Source: Toxorhynchites rutilus septentrionalis | Taxonomy: Eukaryota > Arthropoda > Insecta > Diptera > Culicidae | Assembly: GCF_029784135.1 (NCBI RefSeq) | Contig: NC_073744.1 | Location: 33,052,939-33,116,938, forward strand | DNA: 64,000 bases | Direction of reading: 5' to 3' | Shown here: in pieces, positions 11,815 through 21,240 of the stretch | How the letters are laid out: every line of letters begins with the position of its first letter | How positions within the stretch are numbered: position 1 is the stretch's first letter | The notes under the pieces: model-generated | Databases searched by the model: none | What the model saw: the letters and a program-made list of their open reading frames with translations, nothing else | Told to the model about the DNA's origin: nothing | Made by a program: the position numbers and the translations under genes

Positions 11815-11847
11815 AATGGCTTCCTGTTGCTGTCAACTCCGGGCATT
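11815..11847 (+). repeat. 33 bp exact direct repeat, copy 1
   Basis: The 33 bases starting AATGGCTTCCTGTTGCTGTC are identical to 13152-13184. The flanks differ at once on both sides. The two copies bracket the mariner at 12101-12923. Confidence 0.9.
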
Positions 11848-12100
11848 TATATTAATTTGTCGAGCGAGACGATTTGGGGGACACGCTCAATAACTCACCT
11901 GCTTTGTCTTGCCGAGATCGAATACTTCTTCAAGGTTGTTCTGTTTAAAATATGGTGTTTCCAAACACGCTGCAAGATCGATACAAAATAACCATTTCCG
12001 TTAGATGAACATATATGTATTGGAATTTTAAGAATTTGAAATTTGATTTAAAATATAAACCAGTGTTTGGAAAACGGGACTACTTAATTTGAACAACATT

Positions 12101-12923
12101 GGCTGAAAATTCCCAAATTTTTTAAAGAAAACAATCGTTTTTTTGGGCAAAGCTGTATTTATTCCTCAACATAGTTTCCTTCGAGGGAAACACACTTGTT
12201 TGCATAACGAGTTTCCAACATTTCGAATCCCTTTCTGAAGTACGAAACGTCTAAGTCTTCAAAATATGCCTCAGTGCCGCTCTGCCGACTGCCCATTGGA
12301 CTCAGGAGTATGGTTATGGATCCACGTTTTATCCATTGTCACAAAACGTCAAAAGAAGTCCACTCTATTACGCTTCAACAACGCCAAATCGGCTGTTAAT
12401 TCATGAACGCGCCGCTGTTTTTGGTCGACGGTCAGCAAACGCGGCACCCAAAATGTATCCCACTTGTTCTTTTGAATGGCCTACGGCCTCAGCTAACTCG
12501 CGCAACTTCACTTTACGATCGTTCAAAACGAGTCGATGCACTTGTTTTACGATTTCTGGATTCGTAGCCTCTTTTGGCCTTCCAGAGCGTGGTGCATCTT
12601 CAGTGCTTGTACCGCCCGTTTTAAATTCACTTAACCACCGCTGAACTGTTGTTCTCGAAGAATCAGAAGTGGAATAACATTTCGTCAACCACTGCATTGA
12701 TTGTTCAGGAATTTTTCCCATCAAAAAACAATGTTTGATCAAAATACGATATCCCTCTTTTTCCATTTTCTATACGAATGCTCAGGTAGTGACACTGAAA
12801 CAACTGTAATTCGTGAGCAAATAGACGAAATATCATGAAACTTCACAAATAAGCTAGTGACAGATGAATCTTGTTCATTTTCTAGTGGTGCCATCTGTTG
12901 AAAAATTCCGGGACTTTTCAGCC
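12101..12923 (-). mobile_element. Internally deleted mariner element with terminal inverted repeats
   Basis: The left terminus GGCTGAAAATTCCCAAATTT (12101 on) and the right terminus, AAATTCCGGGACTTTTCAGCC ending at 12923, form an inverted repeat of about 23 bp with roughly 20 matches. A TA duplication is not clear. The element is 823 bp against about 1.3 kb for full mariners. The minus strand carries a transposase N-terminus, then the region of the first aspartate, then a jump to the C-terminus ending LEGNYVEE and a stop. The middle of the catalytic domain has been deleted. The combination of intact ends and a shortened centre suggests a non-autonomous copy. Confidence 0.85.
12401..12766 (-). 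pseudogene. Mariner transposase, DNA-binding N-terminus
   Basis: A 121-residue open frame begins MEKEGYRILIKHCFLMGK. It contains TVQRWLSEFKTGGTSTEDAP followed by RSGRPKEAT, then IVKQVHRLVLNDRKVKLREL and EAVGHSKEQVGYIL. This is the paired-like two-helix-turn-helix DNA-binding domain of mariner transposases, including the RSGRP linker. The frame ends before the catalytic core. Beyond the stop, another frame near 12305-12350 encodes TMDKTWIHNHTPESNGQS. That is the site of the first catalytic aspartate, with MDKTW where family members usually have GDETW. The second and third catalytic residues are deleted, so the product cannot be active. The domain alone could still bind the terminal repeats if expressed, but there is no evidence of expression. 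Confidence 0.85.
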
Positions 12924-13151
12924 CATGCAGTAGATTCAGAATCCGGAATTTGTAACTGAGAGTTTTATTTGGAATAAAAAAAAACTGAATCTTTCACCTG
13001 AATCTGAATCGGAATCTGCTATTACAGTCGTCCCACAAAGATGATAGCGAGGAGCTGAGGAAAAACTTTTTATCCGGAGTGCACTCTCAAACTCTTGTTT
13101 GTTCATTAATCTAGGCCGGGGTTTTTCAAATGGTGCTCCGCGAAGTTGTAA

Positions 13152-13184
13152 AATGGCTTCCTGTTGCTGTCAACTCCGGGCATT
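13152..13184 (+). repeat. 33 bp exact direct repeat, copy 2
   Basis: Identical to 11815-11847, 1337 bp away. See the finding on this duplication. Confidence 0.9.
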
Positions 13185-13626
13185 GAAAATGTTTTAAAAA
13201 TTCAATTCCACTGGGCATATGGTGTTTTATTTTGATCACTCCGGGTCAAATGTCGTGTAATTGCGCAACCGAAATAGAGTTGTTCCCAGTTGGGTAAGGT
13301 CAATGCGGATAGGATTTGCTTAATTGATTAATGCAAGTCAGTGCCACAAATTATCAAAATCTGTTCACGAATGAAGACATTAGCTTTTTCCCAGTGTCGG
13401 ATGAATTCTCTTCTGTTGAAACTCAACACCATAACTGTCATAATGAGTATAACACAAGAGTCGAGACGCGTGAGCTTTGTCAAGTATATTGATCGAATAG
13501 AGCATGAACGAATTTCGGAAAGCCTGCATTCAGGCACTTCCATTACTGTCAATAATTTCAGGTGATTATCACGAACGTTAAGTTGATCTTCATCACTTGC
13601 AGTGAATTTCTATTGAAAACGTGTTT

Positions 13627-13684
13627 TTTTTTTATTAATTCGTTTATTTTTACAGGCTCAGTTACTTAAGTTCAAAGGAGCCGA
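13627..13684 (-). mobile_element. 58 bp retroposon 3' end with 12 bp target duplication
   Basis: The insert is the same 3' end as at 3696 (TTATTAATTCGTTTATTTTT on the plus strand, then GGCTCAGTTACTTAAG). It is flanked by GAAAACGTGTTT at 13615-13626 and 13685-13696. It is an extreme 5' truncation of a non-LTR retroposon. Confidence 0.8.
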
Positions 13685-13730
13685 GAAAACGTGTTTGATT
13701 TCCATATTTAGAAACAAAGGAATCCGGAGA

Positions 13731-13790
13731 AGGCAACATTTGCTTTCGTTGAGAATTGAACTCGCGATCTCTAACGTGAAGGGTACGGTT
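13731..13790 (-). mobile_element. SINE-like B-box fragment
   Basis: GAGAATTGAACTCGCGATCT matches the B-box region of the SINE at 2197-2356 (GAGTTCAATTCTC in the minus sense). Only about 60 bp is recognisable and no A box was found. Confidence 0.4.
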
Positions 13791-14639
13791 CGTTCCCGTT
13801 TCCGTTTCCGCTTTATATGATCTTTTACTATCGCCATTTCGCTCTGACACGATCTTAGTTTCTAACACTTTCTTCATCTAACTCCACTTCACTAACTCCG
13901 TTTTCGGTCTCCAAGGGCGGTTTTCAATGAACCGGAAGCCACTATCTCTTTCTCCAGAATGGCAAAATGCGACTCCGTTCAATTCGGTAGCAGAAAAGAA
14001 ATGGGATTAGGAGAGAAGATCATAGTACCTGGCGAGCTAGCTAGACCATACTCATGTTACTTCCCTGTCACAACTAAATGGATTTCTTCCTCATCTTCTT
14101 TTTGTTGTTGTTGATTTATAGAGACTTCAAAAGATTGCATATCATTCGTCTCTTGCCCTGAGAAGGCCCTTTGGGGTCAACTCGATCCAAACTCTTTCTC
14201 CACCTGCCCTGACAAAGACACTTCGTTGTCATTCGACGCTCCCCAGCAAACCGTGTCCGTTCCAGTAAATATCAAATGATGTTCTTGAAATAGATTTCTG
14301 AGCGAGTATCAGTTCATATACAGGTTTGTGATTTCATTAGCCTGATCATTTTTGTCTGTTGCATTTTTTTCGAGTACGGCCTTTACATATTGTAAATCAC
14401 ACAGTATCCATTTAGGCGTAAGATTTTCCTTCTGTTACATTGTTCAGTTAGACCGGACAGCGGAGACAGTTAATTTGATCATTGTTGTATAATTAATAGC
14501 ACAACAGCCCGATGTTTGCAGTTAATGTGGGCAGTTAAACAAAATAACAAATGTATCACGAAGTTGAATTTCTGCTACGTATCCAAAGAACAGCATACAA
14601 AAAAGGCAAGTGAACTTGAGGAACTATACATCACGCGAT

Positions 14640-14950
14640 TTCAATGCCTCATTCCTGCAGATGAAAATATGGTTTTGGGTACCAAGAAAAATAGTAATCT
14701 CGATTATTCTATCGGAACTTGCTGCGAAATGTTGATGTGCACGATAATATGCCCTATGCAAAACATTAGCTCATTCGAACTTCATGTATTAGTGTCGAAG
14801 ACATTAAAATTTCATTTTTTTGAAAAACGAAAGATCACCGAAAATGAGGGTTTTCAAAAAAAAATGTTGATGCCAAATGTCTTAAAATAGCATTACCCGT
14901 CGAGATTTACTGTTATCTCGAAAAAAAAATTGTCAAAAAAAGATTTTTTT
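14640..14950 (+). repeat. AT-rich repeat, forward copy
   Basis: Landmarks such as GAACTTGCTGCGAAATGTTG, CCTATGCAAAACATTAGCTC and TTTTGAAAAACGAAAGATCA occur here. They recur inverted at 16540-16760, with a further decayed inverted copy at 16800-17040. A 124-residue open frame covers this copy, but it reflects the repeat rather than a known protein. Confidence 0.6.
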
Positions 14951-15086
14951 TGCGCTTGGTCGTTTTTTAAACGGTTTTATGTTTTATGTAGCGCTAACCC
15001 ACATTAATAGAAATTTGACCCCCTACCTGTTGACCGATTGATCTGAAATTTGGAACACACCTTTATCGCTGTAGTCATTATAAAAC

Positions 15087-15735
15087 TGTGTATTTCCTGA
15101 TCTTGAAAATCCAAGATGGCTGCCGCTACAAAATGGCGGATCGCATATTTTCTCAAAACCTCATCAATATAGGTTTTCCAAAACCCCATCAATATGGGTA
15201 TCAAATGAAAGGGCTTAGAATACGGTTATATAAGAAAAATTCAAATCCAAGATGGCTGCCACTACAAAATAGCGGATTACATATTTTCTCAAAACTTCAT
15301 TAATATGGGTACCAAATGGATGGGCTTGACTAGTAGAATACGGTTATTGCTGATAAATGTAAATCCAAGATGGCTGCCACTACAAAATGGCGGACTACCT
15401 ATTTTCTCAAAACCTCATTAATATGGATATCAAATGAAAGGGCTTGAATAGTAGAACACGATTATTTGTGAAAAATGCAAATCCAAGATGGCTGCCACTA
15501 CAAAATGGCGGACTACATATTATGTCAAAACCCCGTTAATATGGGTATCAAATGAAAGGGCTTGACTAGTAGTTATTTATGAAAAATGCAAATCTATGAG
15601 GGCTGCCACTATCAAATGGCAGGCTGCATATTTTCTCAGAACCCGATTAATATGAGTATCAAATGAAAGGACTAGAATAGTAGATCACAGTAGATCATGA
15701 AAAATACAAATCCAAGATGGCCGCAATCACAGAAT
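15087..15735 (+). repeat. Tandem array of about 118 bp units with ATGGC motifs
   Basis: AATCCAAGATGGCTGCC starts units near 15105, 15241, 15361 and 15480, with degenerate starts near 15590 and 15705. Spacing is therefore about 111-136 bp over 5-6 units. Each unit also has ACAAAATGGCGGA and AATATGGGTATCAAATGAAA. Flanking blocks at 15000-15080 and 15800-15910 repeat each other (CACATTAATA, then ACCTTTATC and TGTCATT), so the array is part of a larger repeated structure. A shorter array of the same family is at 20940-21240. Confidence 0.85.
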
Positions 15736-16124
15736 AGCAACTTACTTTATTAAATGGTTTTATTTAGCTTGAACAGTTCGTATGTATGTTTGTATGTCTG
15801 TAGGGTTGTCCCACATTAATATAAATTAGACCAATATGAACTGACCGAATTTATAAAATACCTTTATCTCTGCTGTCATTTTAAAACGGATTATCTTGAA
15901 AAATCCAATTTGATCACCGCTACAAAATAGATGATATTCCATATCATCTCAAAAAAAAAATAACGGTTGATTAAGATATGTGTATCAAACGAACGAAATT
16001 GACTTGGAGAACACACTGTGTATTTTCTGCAATCCACTCAATATTGGTATCAAATGAAATTATTTGACTGATAGAATACAGTACAACGGTTTTATTGTAT
16101 AGAAATATTCTAATGAAACAGATA

Positions 16125-16515
16125 ATGTACTAGAAACTAGAAAATAAAATAAGTAAAAAACTTTTTAAGTTAAACGGTTTAATTGCGATTAAACATAATA
16201 ATGTACTAAAAGCTAGAAAATAATTAGGCAAGTAGCAGTTAGCAGTTATCACACCTTTCTTCCATTAGTCTAGGGCATTGATAAGACTAAAATAAAATCG
16301 TGAGGCACGTTGGATTTCCATTATCCACAATTAGCGACTTCACCATATGTCCCAAGATTTTATCTTACTCTTATCAATGCCCTAGACTAATGAAGGAGAG
16401 GTGTGATAACTGCTGACTGCTACTTGCCTAATTATTTTCTAGCTTTTAGTACATTATTATGTTTAATCACAATTAAACCGTTTAACTTAAAAAGTTGTTT
16501 TTACTTATTTTTTCA
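16125..16515. repeat. 390 bp palindromic MITE-like repeat
   Basis: The left arm has AATAATGTACTAAAAGCTAG, AATTAGGCAAGTAGCAGT, then CATTAGTCTAGGGCATTGAT and AAGACTAAAATAAAATC. The right arm is its reverse complement, from GATTTTATCTTACTCTTATC out to TTAAAAAGTTGTTTTTACTT. The loop is about 60 bp around 16330. The stem is long enough to form a strong hairpin if transcribed. A decayed arm of the same family is at 1494-1650. No coding potential was found. Confidence 0.8.
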
Positions 16516-16539
16516 TCTGTAAAGTCAATTTTTGACAAA

Positions 16540-17040
16540 ATTGGTTTTTAATCAAATTTTTTTTTGAAAACTCCGATTTCCGGTGATTTTTCCAAAAACT
16601 CAAATTTTAACGTCTGCAACACTAATAAATAAAGTTCGAATGAGCTAATATTTTGCATAGGGAATATTATCGTGCAAATCAACCTTTCGCAACAAGTTCC
16701 GAATGAAAAATCGAGATAAATATTTGTATTGGCACTTGAAACCACACGTTTCGTCTTGAATTCCGAAAAAAAGTGTCGATCTTTGACAAAAAATTGTTTC
16801 GATATAACACTAGATCTCGACGTTTTATGCTATTTTAAGACATTTGGCATCAAAAGTGTTTTTTTTTTCAAAACCCCGATTTCCTTGGGTGATTTTTCGA
16901 TTTTCAAAAAACTCAAACTATGACCGCTTTGCGCCACTCTCCCTTAAGTCCGATTGAGCTGATATTTTGTATAGAGTGTTTTTTCGAGGTGGTGAACATT
17001 TTATATAGGGTTACCTTTTTGAAATTTTAGGGTCGTTTTT
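16540..17040 (-). repeat. AT-rich repeat, inverted copies of the 14.6 kb family
   Basis: TTTGCATAGGGAATATTATC, CGAATGAGCTAATATTTTGC and AAAACTCCGATTTCCGGTGA match the reverse complement of 14640-14950. A second decayed copy follows at 16800-17040, with GATTGAGCTGATATTTTGTA. A related fragment lies near 54320-54400. Confidence 0.6.
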
Positions 17041-17463
17041 TTCCCATACATTCATTTGCACCCTAATGTACATGGTATAAGATCAGATGAATTAAAAATG
17101 AATTTAATGGCAAAAAATGTCATAAGTTTTATTACATTTGATTCGAAATAATGACCTCCATTTTTATTATTATAATTTTTTTATATTTTGGGTTGGCTTT
17201 CTGCACTGAAAAAAGAAATAAATTTAATTTCAATAAAATATTGAAAAAGATTTTGTTAGAAATTTTTTTTGCCTTAAATATGCACAAGTTTCAGAGTTGT
17301 AGGGCACATATTTATCTACCATTTATTTAGCATTTCATCAAAATCTGAGATGACCACTTTGAGAAAATCAACTTTTAGTTTTTAAAATTGATTTTTTTCA
17401 GTGTAGGATTTCAATGTGGCTACGGAGACCCACGCAACCCGGAGTGGTATTATAAAATAAAAA

Positions 17464-17866
17464 CAAGACAGACAAGACAGACAAGACAGACAAGACAGAC
17501 AAGACAGACAAGACAGACAAGACAGACAAGACAGACAAGACAGACAAGACAGACAAGACAGACAAGACAGACAAGACAGACAAGACAGACAAGACAGACA
17601 AGACAGACAAGACAGACAAGACAGACAAGACAGACAAGACAGACAAGACAGACAAGACAGACAAGACAGACAAGACAGACAAGACAGACAAGACAGACAA
17701 GACAGACAAGACAGACAAGACAGACAAGACAGACAAGACAGACAAGACAGACAAGACAGACAAGACAGACAAGACAGACAAGACAGACAAGACAGACAAG
17801 ACAGACAAGACAGACAAGACAGACAAGACAGACAAGACAGACAAGACAGACAAGACAGACAAGACA
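17464..17866 (+). repeat. 9 bp minisatellite (CAAGACAGA)n, about 45 copies
   Basis: The unit CAAGACAGA is repeated without visible error for about 403 bp (44.8 copies). Because the unit is a multiple of three and has no stop in any frame, all six frames are open. On the plus strand this reads as repeated Gln-Thr-Arg. On the minus strand it reads as Ser-Cys-Leu, Leu-Ser-Val or Cys-Leu-Val. The long open frames here are a by-product of the repeat. The lack of variants points to a recent expansion, or to an assembly consensus that hides variation. Confidence 0.97.
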
Positions 17867-18249
17867 ATTTAGATAGCATAAAAATAACATCGCAGAGATA
17901 ATAAAATAATACATCATGTTTAAAGCGCTCGAAGAAACTTTTTTTTTCTTGCGCGCAACATTATCAAGATATGGGGCTATAAAACGCGCCCCTCGGTGTA
18001 ACCATAAACTGAATAAAACAGCACTTATCAAGGATGCATTCCATTTTGGAAATCTTCTCCTTTTCATGCGCCGGGACTGTCATGCGGGCGACGCTACCGA
18101 CGCTAACGGGATCCCCGTGTCGTAATCGAATAAATAATAAATTGATTTAAGGTAATTCTTTGCTCTCGCAGGTTTTTTGTTTCACCGGCATACAAACCAC
18201 CCTCTCCGCCTCCGTGGAGGGCAACGTCGACACCTGGACAGGTGTCACC

Positions 18250-18559
18250 CGGCTAAATTTGACTGCGTCGCAAAGTCGAAGTGGCTGAAGCAAAACAAAG
18301 TGTTTCCCAGACGTGGGTTGTGAAAAGTGTGCTCTGAAGTGTGCTGCTTGAAGTGGTGAAAAAATATACTTTCAGTATCCAGAGCAGTCAGTGAGTGGGC
18401 GAGGTGTTGTTTGCAGAGTGAAGGTGTGAAAAGTGAAACGAAGCGCAAGAATTTCAAACGCCGCGCCGTCAGGTAGCAAAAAAAGGGGAAAAAAACCGCG
18501 CGGCGAAGGAACTGTGCGAAACAAAGGAAGCAAAAGTTCGCCTGTTGATTAAATTTAAG
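18250..18559 (+). other. Candidate non-coding first exon (5' UTR) of a host gene
   Basis: About 310 bp of GA-rich sequence contains no ATG at all. It has the texture typical of insect 5' UTRs (repeated GTGAAAAGTGTG and GAAGTG words). It ends in AAATTTAAG|GTAAGT, a canonical splice donor, at 18559/18560. TCAGT initiator-like motifs occur near 18376 and 18391, but no matching downstream promoter element or TATA box was found, so the start site is open. The sequence is not shared with the repeat families in the window. If real, the transcript runs on the plus strand and its coding exons lie beyond the window or were not recognised within it. This is inference from composition and one splice signal. 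Confidence 0.4.
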
Positions 18560-19480
18560 GTAAGTTCCATCTTGAGAACCATTTGTACTAATTTGAGAGT
18601 GTCATTACGACCGTTTTGGGCGGGACATTTGGCAGTTGATTTCATGTGCTCACGATCCGCTGATTTGGAGTTGTGGCTAAATGGGGATTTCGGGGGGTCG
18701 AGAGCGTAAATAGAATTTAAAATTTAAACAGCGGATGGGCAGCGGCGGTGTGAACGATAAACCGAAAGTATTCGGCTACGGACCGGCAATGATGAGGGAA
18801 AAAAGCAATAAAACTGGTGATTGAATGTGGGAGCAAATAAATCCAGACATTTGCATGACTTGGAGGGAAATGCCATGTCTCGGGGGGTTTGCTTTAATAT
18901 TGAATTGAATGTTATCCACTGATTTGTACCACCTCGACCCACGCACCACTAGGAGAAAATGAATGTCAGTACCGCTGTTGCAATGAGGGGCGACATCGGC
19001 GGAAGCAGTGGTGGTCTTGAAGCTTGAAGGCTGGACCTTTCACTTGATAGAGTTTGTATCCTATTTGTCACATTGTAACCATTTTTCATGCCACACAAAG
19101 CAGCTGCCGATGAGATGGCGCTTCTTGGACGTCGTTTAGTTCGTATTGTGTACGCATTGACATCCGGTCTCTTCTGAGGGGGAAATGGGAGAGCCGCCGA
19201 AGACAAACTGCCAGTTCCGTCGTCATCGGCAGCCGGTGGGTTGGGTGTGCGGATGTGGATGGATAGTTTGGGTAGCAGAAGGGGAAGACCATAATGACAA
19301 CACTTTACACGGATACCGTCTATCCGTATGGTTGAATTGCGTGAGTCGGGAGATGAACACCACCGGCAAAACGGTGAATGCAATGTCGAAGGGTGGAGAG
19401 GCCAGATATTTTTGACGTGGGACTACGTCTAACTGGAATATTTGGGGGTTGAAATAAAAACTTAAACACAGAACATGTAG
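18560..19480 (+). other. Unique-looking sequence downstream of the candidate donor
   Basis: This would be the start of the first intron if the exon call is right. Overlapping open frames on both strands at 18950-19410 show no family resemblance. No repeat was seen. Confidence 0.35.
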
Positions 19481-19504
19481 GAAAAAACAAAAATTTTCTA
19501 ACGT

Positions 19505-19560
19505 TTCTTAATAGATCGGAAAGATGTTTGCATCAATTGATAGGAAATATTTCTACTATC
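19505..19560 (+). repeat. Short dispersed repeat shared with 34.01 kb
   Basis: GATCGGAAAGATGTTTGCAT, then CAATTGATAGGAAATATTTC, occurs here and at 34012-34070 with few changes. Confidence 0.65.
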
Positions 19561-19575
19561 TATCACAATGAAAAA

Positions 19576-19740
19576 ATGGTCTCGGGACCAAGGGCGCCAT
19601 ATTTTTCTATATTTTTTCTTGAAAGCTGGGGTTTTTTACATAACATCCAAAAATCAGAAAGGCGTTTTTTCCGTTTTGAAGATATGGTCCAAAAAATCAG
19701 AAAATATAAAAAAACATAGCGCCCTTGGTCCCGAGACCAT
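19576..19740. repeat. 165 bp palindrome of the GGGACCAAGGGCGC family
   Basis: ATGGTCTCGGGACCAAGGGC at 19576 is mirrored by GCCCTTGGTCCCGAGACCAT ending at 19740. The arms pair for about 25 bp almost perfectly, followed by weaker AT pairing. The family recurs at 42820-42880, 44350-44420, 54560-54590, 55350-55800 and 56650-56700. Confidence 0.85.
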
Positions 19741-20050
19741 GAAAACTATGAAGAACAAATACAATCAATAATTATGAAAACAAAATTCATCTGTTTGCAA
19801 GTATAATATGTTTTCAAAAAAGATCGGTGTAGTAGTTCAAAGGTTATAAATTTGAAAAAAGACATTTTTGAAAAAAAAGTGGAAAATGTTGATTTTTTTA
19901 ATCGCACTAAAATGGAAATGATCACCTTAATAAAACAATAAAAAAATACGGGTCTAATGTTTTGCGATAAAGAACAAAATTATCACTTTTCATGAAAACC
20001 TGAGAACCAATATATCGATTTTGCATGGAATAACTGGTTAGACAGGTTGA
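19741..20050 (-). repeat. AT-rich foldback family, minus-oriented unit
   Basis: This continues the palindrome with the landmarks of the 54.5-57.4 kb units in the same order. They include AATACAATCAATAATTATGA, GTAGTTCAAAGGTTATAAAT, CACTAAAATGGAAATGA and ATACGGGTCTAATGTTTTGC. It ends with a variant of TTTGCATGGAATAACTG. No coding content. Confidence 0.65.
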
Positions 20051-20199
20051 TACAAGAATAAAAGTAATGAAAGATATTTCGAAAATCGCAAGACAATTTT
20101 GTTCGGTGAATGAGCACATCGATTTTAACGTCCGAATCCTATACGTCTGAATTACGGAGAGAGAAGAGAGATGAGAGAGGAACCATTGCAATCAATGCT

Positions 20200-20860
20200 C
20201 TCTCAGTGTTTTTGTAGAAGTGCCAGTAGTGTAGCGATCATGATGCAACATGTCACGTCACATCAAAGTGAGATATAAATTACGTGACTGCAACATATTT
20301 AGTTAGTGATGCTCTAAACAGCATTCAGTTAACGTCATTAACAACGTCGTTAAAACAGAGAGTATACTAGAACATATTTTTGTTTTGACGATCGCTCGCG
20401 TAGCTCGGTACAATCGTTCTCTTTGTAGAGTAGAATAAGGTTTTGCTAAAAGTATGTATTTGGTTGATTTATAAATTTGGAAAACTTGGCTGACTGATGA
20501 ATTGCGTCTGAAGTGTGCGTTTCATCTTTTTGATTGAAAATATTCAAATTAAAAAAAAACCTATAAAAATGGGTACCTGCTTGAAGTCCATCTCAGTTGT
20601 ACTCGGTCAGGGGTTGGACGCATGATCACTGGCTGCGAAAGCAAAATTTGTTGATTGCTTTGTGTAAACACAATTGCAATTTGCATCATTGCTTGCAATT
20701 CGAGCTCTTATGGCTTTTATTTGCGTTCAACTAGCTTGCATGGTTTTTGTTCTGCATACAATAAAATTTTTCACTCGCACACTTACGAGAAGTACATTCA
20801 GCAATTTTCTAAAATATAACTTCATCCATTCATTGAGAATTGAATGACACACAGCTTCAA
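20200..20860. other. No gene recognised
   Basis: Unique-looking AT-rich sequence with no repeat shared elsewhere in the window and no credible open frame. Confidence 0.35.
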
Positions 20861-20864
20861 ACAA

Positions 20865-20933
20865 ATGATTACTGAGCTAACGGTAGTCCTATGTCAACCT
20901 TGCGGTTATATCACAGCTATAACCTACCCGTAG
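20865..20933 (+). mobile_element. Helentron-like 3' terminus, copy 1
   Basis: CAAATGATTACTGAGCTAAC leads to GTCAACCTTGCGGTTATATC and a perfect 7 bp hairpin, GGTTATA (20904-20910) with TATAACC (20918-20924). It ends at TAG (20931-20933) against a T run. The same terminus is at 35075-35140 and 54020-54091. The body of this copy upstream is not clearly delimited. It lies directly against the ATGG tandem repeats at 20940, as if inserted in their T tract. Confidence 0.5.
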
Positions 20934-20939
20934 TTTTTT

Positions 20940-21240
20940 TCAAAACCCCATCAATATGGGTATCAAATGAAAGTGTTTGACTAGTAGAACAGTTATTTAT
21001 GAAAAATGATAATCCAAAATGGCGCCATATATACATTTTTTCAAAACTCTATCAATATGGGTATCAAATAGAAGGGATTGTCTAGTAGAACACCGTTATT
21101 TATGAAAAATGCAAATATAAAATGGCCTCCACCACAAAATGGTGATACATATATACAATACCCCATCGATATGGGTATCAAATGGAAGGGCTTGACTAGT
21201 AGAATACAGTAGATCTTGAAAAATACAAATCCAACATGAT
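20940..21240 (+). repeat. Second array of the 118 bp ATGGC tandem repeat
   Basis: About 2.7 units carry AATATGGGTATCAAATGAAA-like and TTGACTAGTAGAA-like motifs, with AAAATGGCGCC, AAAATGGCCTCC and ACAAAATGGTG in place of the 15 kb versions. It is more diverged than the 15 kb array. Confidence 0.8.

Noticed and set aside
13332..13488. 52-codon frame with protein-like text (NYQNLFTNEDISFFPVSDEF)
   Set aside because: Short, unrecognised, and a second frame is open across it. Could be a decayed exon but cannot be defended.
14516..14890. 124-codon open frame
   Set aside because: It lies in an AT-rich repeat whose inverted copy at 16.5-17.0 kb does not preserve the frame.
17388..18067. Long open frames on both strands (154-205 codons) over the minisatellite
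   Set aside because: They are the direct result of a 9 bp repeat without stops. There is no start context, domain or splice support.
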